Shown one piece after another: positions 8,047 through 16,015 of a stretch of DNA of 64,000 nt (position 1 is its first letter; each line of letters begins with the position of its first letter). Both the position numbers and the translations under genes were made by a program. The notes beneath the pieces were generated by a model. It was not told the DNA's origin. It ran no database searches and saw nothing but the letters and a program-made list of their open reading frames with translations. Source of the stretch: JALORV01 sp963702595 (GTDB lineage: Bacteria > Pseudomonadota > Gammaproteobacteria > Burkholderiales > Burkholderiaceae_F); NCBI GenBank assembly GCA_963702595.1, contig CAVPDC010000022.1, positions 248,001 through 312,000 of the forward strand. Direction: 5' to 3'.

Positions 8047-9495
8047 GTGGTCTTCTCGTTCTTCAAAAAAGATCCTAAGGACACTGCCGAGCCGTCCGCG
8101 GCGAAAGGCGGCGCGACTGCGCGCGTAGCCAAACCGAGTGCGCGGCCGCTCGCGGCCCCGGTCAGTCGCAATGCGTCGGCGACGGTGCCGAAGCCGCCCA
8201 ACACTGAGAGCTCCCTGCCCGACAAGGACCTCGCCCGCACGCTGGCGATGGAAACGGCGGCGAAAATCGACGCCATCGAGTCCGAAATGGCGCGCGATTT
8301 CATGCGCCCGTCCGGCGGTGCGACGCTGTTTCCGAACTCGGCGGCGAATTCCACGCTAGGGCGACTGTCCCAGCAACCGGTCGAGCAGTCGCTGCCGCCG
8401 GCGACGCTTGCAAAGAAGGAAACCGGGATCGAGCTGATCGACCTCAGCACCGACGACTGGCAGGGCAATGCCAACGCGATCGAGCTGCACGCCGAAGGGT
8501 CGGGCTCCGCAATCGACGAAGCGGCGATCCTCTTTGCCAATGGTTCGATCGAGCCTGCCGAGGCGGGACTGCGGGCCGCGATTCACTCCGACTCGCTCGG
8601 GGATGCCGCGCAGCGGGCCTGGCTGATGCTGTTCGAACTCTTCCAGCAGCGCGGCGACAAGGGCAGTTTCGACAACCTGACCATCGAATACGTTCTCCGG
8701 TTCGAAAGCTCGCCTCCGGCATGGATGGAGTACAAGGACGAAGCGGGGTCGATCGCGGCTGGCAAGTCCGCCGACGGCGCGCCAATCGTTCGCTTGCCGG
8801 ACGTCGTCGATGCCAACGTCGTCAAGGTGCTAGAGCAGTTGAAGAATCACTCGGCGCAGCACCAGGCGCTCACGCTCGATGCCTCTGGAGTGCGAGAAGT
8901 CGACCTGGTCGGGGCCGAACTGCTGCTGCGGGTCATCAACGCCTTCAAGCGGGCGAGCCATGAATTGCTGGTCCTGGGCGCCGACCAGCTCATCACGCCG
9001 CTGCGGGCCGCGGTGGAACCGGGGCGCCGGGACCAGAGCGACGCCGGCTGGATGCTGCTGCTCGAAGTGTTCCGACTGCTGCTGCGCCAGCACGACTTCG
9101 AAGAGACCGGTATCCAGTACTGCATCACCTACGAAGTTTCGCCGCCGTCGTGGGAGCCGCCGCCACCGAGCCTGAAGACCCGTGCCGCTACTCCGGCCGA
9201 TCTGCCGCAGGAAGTCGAGGACGGGTTGCAGTGGCGTGGCACGGTGCGCGCCAACGGTGAACCCCAGTTCGGGCGACTGCTGGCCGCCGCCAAGACCGAG
9301 AAACGGCTTGCGGTCGACTGCACGTACCTGAAGCGCATCGAGTTTTCCACCGCGACGGCACTGCTCACGACACTCACCAAGCTGCGGCAGGGCGGGGTGA
9401 GCGTCGAATTTCGCAACCTCAACTATCTGATCGCCGCGCTGTTTTCGCTGCTCGGCATCGATACGGTTGCCGACGTCCAGTTGCGTCGGGTCTGA
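8047..9495 (+). CDS. STAS-domain protein with internally duplicated helical/STAS modules
   Basis: The 482-aa product starts with a basic, disordered region (residues about 1-130). It then holds two copies of a module. Copy one is a helical part ending in ESSPPAW (about 180-226) followed by a STAS-like domain (about 255-320, LDASGVREVDLVGAELL). Copy two is a helical part ending EVSPPSW (about 335-372) followed by a second STAS domain (about 395-482, VDCTYLKRIEFSTATALL). STAS domains bind partner proteins in anti-sigma antagonists and MlaB. I chose GTG 8047, preceded by AGAAGG, over the longer open frame because the product then begins MVFSFFKKDP. The neighbour hslV follows after 56 bases. The role is unknown. 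Confidence 0.75.
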   Translation: MVFSFFKKDPKDTAEPSAAKGGATARVAKPSARPLAAPVSRNASATVPKPPNTESSLPDKDLARTLAMETAAKIDAIESEMARDFMRPSGGATLFPNSAANSTLGRLSQQPVEQSLPPATLAKKETGIELIDLSTDDWQGNANAIELHAEGSGSAIDEAAILFANGSIEPAEAGLRAAIHSDSLGDAAQRAWLMLFELFQQRGDKGSFDNLTIEYVLRFESSPPAWMEYKDEAGSIAAGKSADGAPIVRLPDVVDANVVKVLEQLKNHSAQHQALTLDASGVREVDLVGAELLLRVINAFKRASHELLVLGADQLITPLRAAVEPGRRDQSDAGWMLLLEVFRLLLRQHDFEETGIQYCITYEVSPPSWEPPPPSLKTRAATPADLPQEVEDGLQWRGTVRANGEPQFGRLLAAAKTEKRLAVDCTYLKRIEFSTATALLTTLTKLRQGGVSVEFRNLNYLIAALFSLLGIDTVADVQLRRV

Positions 9496-9507
9496 CCGTC
9501 CCCATCT
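9479..9507 (+). promoter_or_regulatory. Candidate sigma-32 (heat-shock) promoter for hslV
   Basis: CCCCATCT at 9500-9507 matches the sigma-32 -10 consensus CCCCATNT exactly. A weak -35 (GTTGCG, sharing only TTG with CTTGAA) ends 14 bases upstream. It lies over the STAS gene stop codon, 45-70 bases before the hslV start. hslVU is a classical RpoH target, and rpoH is in this window. Confidence 0.5.
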
Positions 9508-9551
9508 AGCGTCCATCGTTATCGGGCCGTGCCTGACGGCCGGGAACTGTC

Positions 9552-10088
9552 ATGGAACCCTTTCACGGAACCACCATCGTCTCCGTCCGCCGCGGCAAAG
9601 CTGTCGCGATGGGCGGTGACGGTCAGGTCACGCTCGGCAACATCGTGGTGAAGCAGACGGCACGCAAGGTGCGGCGCCTCTATCACGATCGCATCCTCGC
9701 TGGCTTCGCCGGCGCCACCGCGGACGCCTTCACGCTGTTCGAGCGCTTCGAAGGCAAGCTGGAAAAGCACCAGGGGCATCTGGTCCGGTCAGCCGTCGAG
9801 CTGGCGAAGGACTGGCGCACCGACCGCATCCTGCGCCGCCTCGAGGCCATGCTGGCGGTGGCCGATCACGAGGCCTCGCTGATCATCACCGGCAACGGCG
9901 ATGTGCTGGAGCCGGAACTCGGACTGATCGCCATCGGTTCCGGCGGCCCTTACGCCCAGGCCGCCGCCCGTGCGCTGCTCGACCATACCGAGCTCACGCC
10001 GCCCGACATCGTCAAGAAATCCCTGACTATCGCCGGTGATCTGTGCATCTATACCAACCAGAGCCACACCATCGAATCGCTGGACTGA
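9552..10088 (+). CDS. hslV: ATP-dependent protease subunit HslV (ClpQ)
   Basis: Peptidase of the two-part HslVU protease. It forms a double hexamer and degrades misfolded proteins in the cytoplasm. The 178-aa product fits the family (about 176 aa). After removal of MEPFHG the catalytic Thr 7 would be N-terminal (TTIVSV). The conserved GGDGQVT, GFAGATADAF, LIITGNGDV and GSGGPYA blocks are all present. The gene is intact, unlike its partner hslU 188 bases downstream. The spacer between them is longer than the short gap usual for this pair. Confidence 0.95.
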   Translation: MEPFHGTTIVSVRRGKAVAMGGDGQVTLGNIVVKQTARKVRRLYHDRILAGFAGATADAFTLFERFEGKLEKHQGHLVRSAVELAKDWRTDRILRRLEAMLAVADHEASLIITGNGDVLEPELGLIAIGSGGPYAQAAARALLDHTELTPPDIVKKSLTIAGDLCIYTNQSHTIESLD

Positions 10089-10236
10089 CCCGCCACCCGC
10101 CCGTCAGCCGACGTGTCAGCCATGCGTGAGATCCCTTCCCGCCGCGGCCAACGGCCGAGCCCCGAAGTTGAACAGCGCGCGTACGCGCGGCCGCTCCGAA
10201 GTGAGCGCGCCTAACCTGAGCACTGCGAGTGCACGT

Positions 10237-10255
10237 GCGACCGCGCAGCGGTCGC
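10237..10255. repeat. Perfect 8-base hairpin in the hslV-hslU spacer
   Basis: GCGACCGC (10237-10244) pairs with GCGGTCGC (10248-10255) around a 3-base loop, 21 bases before the hslU start. No T tract follows directly, so it is not a standard terminator. The surrounding 188-base spacer is GC-rich and holds no gene that I can see. Confidence 0.5.
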
Positions 10256-10276
10256 GTACACGAGCAGTGAGTTTTT

Positions 10277-11612
10277 ATGATGACTCCCCGCGAAATCGTC
10301 CACGAGCTGAACAAGTACATCGTCGGTCAGGACCGTGCCAAGCGCGCCGTCGCGGTCGCGCTGCGCAACCGCTGGCGCCGGCAGCAGGTGCCCGACCCGC
10401 TGCGCACCGAGATCACACCGAAGAACATCCTGATGATCGGGCCGACCGGCGTCGGCAAGACCGAGATCGCGCGTCGGCTCGCGCGGTCTGGCCGATGCGC
10501 CGTTCATCAAGGTCGAGGCGACCAAGTTCACCGAGGTCGGCTACGTCGGCCGCGATGTGGACACGATCATCCGCGACCTGGTCGACATCTCGGTCAAGCA
10601 GACGCGCGAGGCCGAAATGAAGAAGGTGGCAGTGCGCGCGCAGGATGCGGCAGAGGACCGGATCCTCGACATCCTCGTTCCGCCGTCGCGTGACGTCGGC
10701 TTTGCCGCGGGTAGCCGCGACGACGAGAACGCGACACGCCAGAAGTTCCGCAAGAAGCTGCGTGAGGGCGAACTCGACGACAAGGAGGTCGACGTCGAGG
10801 TCAGCGCGGTGTCGCCCTCGCTCGAGGTGATGGCGCCGCCGGGCATGGAAGAGCTGACGCAGCAGATCCAGTCGATGTTCGCCAACCTGGGCCGGGATCG
10901 GCGCAAGTCGCGGCGTATGCGCATCGCCGACGCGCTGAAGGCGCTGACGGACGAGGAGGCGGGGCGCCTGCTGAATGACGACGAACTGAAGGCCAAGGCG
11001 GTCGCCAACGCGGAGTCCAACGGTATTGTCTTCCTCGACGAGATCGACAAGATCACATCACGCGCCGAACTGCAGGGCGCCGATGTGTCGCGCCAGGGGG
11101 TGCAGCGCGATCTGCTGCCGCTGGTCGAAGGCACGACCGTCAACACCAAGTACGGCATGGTGAAGACCGACCACATCCTGTTCATCGCATCCGGCGCGTT
11201 TCATCTCGCCAAGCCGTCGGACCTCATTCCGGAACTTCAGGGGCGCTTTCCGATCCGCGTCGAGCTGGATTCCCTGACCGTCGGGGATTTCGAGCGCATC
11301 CTGAAGACCACGGACGCCAGCCTGACGGAGCAGTACCGCGCCCTTCTCGGCACCGACGGCTGCGCTCTCGAATTCACCGACGACGGCATCCATCGCATGG
11401 CGGAGATCGCCTATGCGGTCAACGAGAAGACAGAAAACATCGGCGCGCGGCGGCTGTACACGGTCATGGAGAAGCTGCTCGAGGAAGTCTCGTTCGAGGC
11501 CGGCAGCGGGGTGGCGGGCGGCCCGGGGCGCGTGCGCATCGACGCCGCCTACGTCGACGCGCGCCTTGCGGATCTCGCAAGTAACGAGGACCTCGCCCGC
11601 TACGTGCTCTAG
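10277..11612 (+). pseudogene. hslU: hslU (ATP-dependent protease ATPase subunit), interrupted by a one-base frameshift
   Basis: HslU unfolds substrates and feeds them to HslV. Two overlapping frames encode one HslU. The first (from ATG 10277) gives the N-terminus and Walker A (GPTGVGKTE) up to IARRLAR. The second resumes with LADAPFIKVEATKFTEVGY and runs to 11612. Removing one base near 10487 (GCG CGG T CTG GCC) restores a continuous protein of about 444 aa, the length of E. coli HslU (443). Walker B (GIVFLDEIDK), the I-domain and the C-terminal tail are intact. As written, translation would yield a 138-aa product lacking Walker B. The rest is fully conserved, so a sequencing or assembly error, or a very recent mutation, is likely. 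Confidence 0.9.
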
Positions 11613-11790
11613 CTGGGCCGCGAGGCCTCGGGGCGACCCGTGCCTCACCCGTCGCCTCACGGCGGCGCGCGGTGACTTCATACGTCAAGGCGCGGAAACG
11701 CGGATCCGCCGAGGCACCGCATCTGCGCGGTGGCCTCCCTATACTCTGCGCCGACCGGGTCATTGCCCGACGGTCGTCCATGGGAATCCG

Positions 11791-12870
11791 ATGAACCTCC
11801 TCCTGTTCGCGCTGGGCCTCGCTTCGCTCGTGGCCGGCGCAACGCTGCTGGTGCGTGGAGCCTCCAAGCTGGCGCTCTCGTTCGGCATCTCGCCGCTTGT
11901 CGTGGGGCTAACCATTGTGGCCTTCGGCACCAGCGCGCCCGAGGTGGCCGTGTCGGTCGGTGCGGTGCTCGACGGCAAGACCGACCTCGCCATCGGAAAC
12001 GTCGTCGGCAGCAACATTTTCAACGTGCTGTTCATCCTCGGCGCCAGCGCCCTGATTGCGCCGCTCGTGGTCAACGTCCAGCTGATCCGCCAGGAGGTGC
12101 CGGTCATGATTGGCGCATCGCTGCTGCTGCTGGTGCTGGGCCTGGACCACACGCTGGGTTTTGGGGAGTCAGCGCTTCTGTTCGCTCTGCTGATCGTCTA
12201 CACGGTATACCTGGTAAGGCAGTCACGGCGGCAGACCTCCATGGCCCGGGCCGAGTACGCGGAAGACTTCCGTCCGGCGCAGGCCGGTGCCTGGGATGCC
12301 AAGTTGCCGGTGCAACTTGCGCTCATCATCGTCGGACTCGTCGGGCTGGTCTTCGGCTCGGAGTGGCTGGTGACAGCGGCGGTAAATTTTGCCAAGGCGA
12401 TGGGTGTCAGTGACCTCATCATCGGACTGACGATCGTTGCAGCGGGTACCTCGCTGCCGGAGGTCGCGACCTCGATTGCTGCCGCGCTCAAGGGCGAACG
12501 CGACATCGCCGTGGGCAACGTGATCGGCAGCAACACGTTCAACATCCTCGGCTGCCTCGGGCTGGCCGGCCTGGCGTCCGGCACCCAGGGATTAACCATG
12601 CCGCCGGCGGTGCTTGCCTTCGATGTCTGGGTCATGCTGGCTGTCGCACTCGCGTGCCTGCCAGTGCTCATCACCGGACGCGAAATCGCGCGCTGGGAAG
12701 GCGGCGTATTCCTGCTGTACTACCTTTGCTACGTCGCTTACCTGGTTCTGGCCGCGCAGAAGCATGCCGCGCTTGAGCCGTTCTCGACGGTGATGATGAG
12801 CTTTGTCATTCCGATCACGGTCATCACGCTGATCGTCGTGCTCGTGCGCAAGCCCCGCACCGCCGCATGA
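11791..12870 (+). CDS. Calcium/sodium antiporter, CaCA family (YrbG-like)
   Basis: A 359-aa inner-membrane exchanger with two homologous halves of about five helices. Each carries the alpha-repeat signature: GTSAPEVAVS with GNVVGSNIFN (about residues 46-80) and GTSLPEVATS with GNVIGSNTFN (about 220-255). The cytoplasmic loop between the halves holds a charged stretch (QSRRQTS...). The family swaps Ca2+ for Na+ or H+. The ATG of mrpA overlaps its stop by 4 bases, so it is translationally coupled to the Mrp operon. I chose ATG 11791, which opens the first membrane helix; the longer open frame upstream is antisense-like and overlaps hslU. Confidence 0.9.
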   Translation: MNLLLFALGLASLVAGATLLVRGASKLALSFGISPLVVGLTIVAFGTSAPEVAVSVGAVLDGKTDLAIGNVVGSNIFNVLFILGASALIAPLVVNVQLIRQEVPVMIGASLLLLVLGLDHTLGFGESALLFALLIVYTVYLVRQSRRQTSMARAEYAEDFRPAQAGAWDAKLPVQLALIIVGLVGLVFGSEWLVTAAVNFAKAMGVSDLIIGLTIVAAGTSLPEVATSIAAALKGERDIAVGNVIGSNTFNILGCLGLAGLASGTQGLTMPPAVLAFDVWVMLAVALACLPVLITGREIARWEGGVFLLYYLCYVAYLVLAAQKHAALEPFSTVMMSFVIPITVITLIVVLVRKPRTAA

Positions 12871-15641
12871 ACCTGTTGCTGCTCGCGCTGCTGCCCTTCG
12901 CCGGCGCTGCGCTGCTCGGCGTGGTGCCGAACGATCGGCGGCGCGCGGCGGCCTGGGTGGCCGGCGTCGTCACGCTGGCCGCATTGGCGCTGGTACTGGC
13001 GGCCGCGCCAGAGATCTTTCGTGGCCAGGTGCTGCGCTGGTCGATCGACTGGCTGCCAACGCTCGGCCTGACCTTCGGTTTCCGTGTCGACGGGCTGGCC
13101 TGGGTGTTCGCGCTGCTCATCTGCGCCATCGGCGCGTTGGTCGTGCTCTATGCGGCCTATTACCTGCATGCGAACGATCCGGCGGCGCGCTTCTTCCGCT
13201 ACCTGCTGCTCTTCATGGGTGCCATGCTGGGGGTGGTGCTGGCGGACAACCTGATTCTGCTGGTCGTGTTCTGGGAAGCCACCAGCCTCGCCTCGTTCCT
13301 GCTGATCGGCTACTGGAATCATCGTGCGGACGCCCGCGAGGGCGCCCGCATGGCGCTGACGATCACCGGCGCCGGCGGACTGGCTCTGCTCGGCGGCGTG
13401 CTGTTGCTTGGGCACATCGTCGGCAGCTTCCAGCTTGATGCCGTGCTGGCAGCTGGCGACGTCATCCGCGCCCATCCGCTGTATCTGCCGGCCCTGGTGC
13501 TGGTGTTGCTCGGCGCATTCACAAAGAGTGCGCAGTTCCCGTTCCACTTCTGGCTGCCGCACGCGATGGCGGCGCCGACGCCGGTGTCGGCCTACCTGCA
13601 CTCCGCCACGATGGTGAAGGCCGGCGTGTTCCTGCTTGCGCGCATGTACCCCGCGCTTGGACACTCCGACGCGTGGTTCTGGCTGGTCAGCCTGACCGGA
13701 CTGGCAACCCTGCTGGTGGGCGCCTACCTGGCGATCTTCCAGCATGACCTGAAGGGGCTGCTCGCGTACTCCACCATCAGCCATCTGGGTCTGATCACTC
13801 TGCTCTTCGGCATGGACAACGCGCTGGCCGTCGTGGCGGGCGTATTCCACATTCTCAATCACGCGACCTTCAAGGCCTCGCTCTTCATGGCGGCCGGCAT
13901 CATCGACCATGAGACCGGGTCGCGCGACATGCGGCGCCTCAATGGGCTGTGGAAGTACCTGCCATGGACCGGTGCACTCGCGATGGTCGCCAGCGCCGCG
14001 ATGGCAGGTGTGCCGTTGCTCAACGGGTTCCTCTCCAAGGAGATGTTCTTCGGCGCCGCCGTGGCAACCGAGGGTCCGCGGCTGATCGCCCTTGCGTTGC
14101 CGGTCGGTGCGACGATCGCGGGCATCTTCAGCGTGGCGTACAGCGCGCGGTTCATCCACGACGTTTTCTTCAATGGAGAACCGGTCGGGCTGACGCACAC
14201 GCCGCATGAGCCGCCGCGCTTCATGCGCGTGCCGGTCGAGATCCTGGTCGTCATTTGCCTGGCCGTTGGCATTGCTCCTGCGTTTACGGTGGGACCGCTG
14301 CTGGCGGTGGCGGCGGCCGCGGCACTGGGTGGCCCGCTGCCGGAATACAGCCTTGCTCTTTGGCACGGCTTCAACCTGCCCCTCCTCATGTCGGTCATCG
14401 CGCTGGCGGGAGGGCTCGCGCTCTACTTCGGGCTGCAGCGCTTCGTCAACCTGCACCGCGTTGTCCTGCTTCCGCGCGGCGGCCGAGAGGCGTTCCTGCT
14501 CGTCGTCGAGCGCGGCATCGGGGCGGCACGGGCGTTGACGCTGGCGCTGCAGAACGGCAGCCTGCAGTGGTACCTGTTGATGCTGGTGCTGGTGGCCGTG
14601 GTCGCCGGTGCGCTGCCGTTTCTGCGCGGCGGCTGGATCGGTGCGGTGGCGCCGTTGACCCCGACCGGGCCGATCGCGCCGGCGGTCCTGCTGATGGGGG
14701 CCGTCTTCGCGATCGCCGCGGCGGTCACGTTCCGGCGCCGGCTGGTGGCGCTGCTATTCCTCGGCGCAGTAGGCCTGGTCGTGGCGTGGGTGTTTGTCTA
14801 CCTGTCGGCGCCGGATCTGGCGCTCACGCAGGTGCTTGTCGAACTCGTGACGGTCGTGCTGATGATGCTGGCGCTGCACTGGCTGCCGCCGGCGAGCCCG
14901 CGTGAGGCGCAGCGGGCGCGAAACGTGCTGCACGTGTGTGTCGCCGTCGCGGCCGGTCTCGGAACCGCGGCGCTCGCCTTCATGGTGATGACGCGACCCT
15001 TCGACTCGATCGCCTCGTACTTCCTCGCCAATGCGGTGTCGCTCGGCGGCGGGGCGAATGCGGTCAACGTCATCATCGTCGACTTCCGCGGCTTCGATAC
15101 GCTGGGCGAGATCACGGTGCTCGGCATCGCGGCGATCATCATTGCGGCGCTGCTGGTTCCAGGAACGCGGGCGACCGCGCACCGACACGCATCGCAGCCC
15201 GAGCCGCATTCCGGTCAGGTGTCGCTGATGCTGGCGCTGGTCTCACGGCTGTTGCTGCCGTTTGTCGTGCTGGTAGCGATCTTCCTGCTCTTGCGCGGGC
15301 ACAATGAACCGGGCGGCGGTTTCATCGCCGGCCTGGTGCTGGCCATCGGTCTGATCCTGCAGTACGTCGCCAACGGACAGCGCTGGACCGAGGAGAGGCT
15401 GCCGCGCGACTTCTCGCCATGGGTGGGCAGCGGGTTGCTCATCGCGGGTCTGACCGGACTGGCAAGCTGGCTGTTCGGCAGTCCCTTCCTCACCAGCACC
15501 TACGACTATCCGCACCTGCCATGGTTCGGCCCGGTGCCGCTGGCGAGCGCCAGCGTGTTCGACCTGGGTGTGTTCCTTACGGTGGTCGGCGCAACGATGA
15601 TGATGCTGGCGGCGCTGGGCCGGCTTCAGGCGGTCCGCTGA
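12867..15641 (+). CDS. mrpA: Mrp-type Na+/H+ antiporter, fused subunits A and B
   Basis: The largest subunit of the multi-subunit cation/H+ antiporter related to complex I. The 924-aa product has about 20 membrane helices. Its first part matches the NuoL/MrpA proton-channel fold, with KSAQFPFHFWLP, the key Lys in ATMVKAGVF, and a His-rich helix FHILNHATFKA. The last roughly 130 residues form an MnhB domain (LLRGHNEPGGGFIAGL), so subunits A and B are fused as in the PhaAB type. The start overlaps the CaCA stop, and the stop overlaps the next ATG by one base. The synonyms mnhA and phaAB apply. Confidence 0.92.
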   Translation: MNLLLLALLPFAGAALLGVVPNDRRRAAAWVAGVVTLAALALVLAAAPEIFRGQVLRWSIDWLPTLGLTFGFRVDGLAWVFALLICAIGALVVLYAAYYLHANDPAARFFRYLLLFMGAMLGVVLADNLILLVVFWEATSLASFLLIGYWNHRADAREGARMALTITGAGGLALLGGVLLLGHIVGSFQLDAVLAAGDVIRAHPLYLPALVLVLLGAFTKSAQFPFHFWLPHAMAAPTPVSAYLHSATMVKAGVFLLARMYPALGHSDAWFWLVSLTGLATLLVGAYLAIFQHDLKGLLAYSTISHLGLITLLFGMDNALAVVAGVFHILNHATFKASLFMAAGIIDHETGSRDMRRLNGLWKYLPWTGALAMVASAAMAGVPLLNGFLSKEMFFGAAVATEGPRLIALALPVGATIAGIFSVAYSARFIHDVFFNGEPVGLTHTPHEPPRFMRVPVEILVVICLAVGIAPAFTVGPLLAVAAAAALGGPLPEYSLALWHGFNLPLLMSVIALAGGLALYFGLQRFVNLHRVVLLPRGGREAFLLVVERGIGAARALTLALQNGSLQWYLLMLVLVAVVAGALPFLRGGWIGAVAPLTPTGPIAPAVLLMGAVFAIAAAVTFRRRLVALLFLGAVGLVVAWVFVYLSAPDLALTQVLVELVTVVLMMLALHWLPPASPREAQRARNVLHVCVAVAAGLGTAALAFMVMTRPFDSIASYFLANAVSLGGGANAVNVIIVDFRGFDTLGEITVLGIAAIIIAALLVPGTRATAHRHASQPEPHSGQVSLMLALVSRLLLPFVVLVAIFLLLRGHNEPGGGFIAGLVLAIGLILQYVANGQRWTEERLPRDFSPWVGSGLLIAGLTGLASWLFGSPFLTSTYDYPHLPWFGPVPLASASVFDLGVFLTVVGATMMMLAALGRLQAVR

Positions 15642-16015
15642 TGGAAGCGCTCCTCGCACTTTTCATCGGCGTGATGGCCGGCGCGGGCGTCTACCTGCTG
15701 CTGCGAGCCCGCACGTTTGACGTCGTGCTCGGCATGACGCTGCTGTCCTACGCGGTGAATGTCTTTATCTTCGTGACAGGCCGGGTGGCCGTCAACAAGT
15801 CACCGATCATCGACGGAAAACGCGCGGCATCGCTGGTCGAATACGCCGATCCGCTGCCGCAGGCGCTCGTGCTGACGGCCATCGTCATCAGTTTTGCGAT
15901 GACGGCGCTGCTGCTGGTCATCGCCCTGCGGGCGCGCGCCGAGACGGAAAGCGACCACGTCGACTGCGACGAACCGGCATCACCGTCCGCGGCGGCCGGC
16001 GAAAGTGTGCGATGA
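15641..16015 (+). CDS. mrpC: Mrp-type Na+/H+ antiporter subunit C
   Basis: A 124-aa NuoK-like subunit with three membrane helices (about residues 3-22, 29-50 and 72-95). The motif GMTLLSYAVNVFIF and the loop with DPLPQALVLTAIVISFA are typical of MnhC and NuoK. The tail is acidic and cytoplasmic. The ATG shares a base with the stop of the A-B fusion, and the stop overlaps subunit D by 4 bases, so stoichiometric expression is likely. I used the start at 15641 rather than the longer frame that reads through the end of mrpA. Confidence 0.91.
   Translation: MEALLALFIGVMAGAGVYLLLRARTFDVVLGMTLLSYAVNVFIFVTGRVAVNKSPIIDGKRAASLVEYADPLPQALVLTAIVISFAMTALLLVIALRARAETESDHVDCDEPASPSAAAGESVR

Noticed and set aside
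10480..10495. Programmed ribosomal frameshift in hslU
   Set aside because: No slippery heptamer or stimulatory structure is visible, and HslU is not known to use one. A sequencing error or mutation is simpler.
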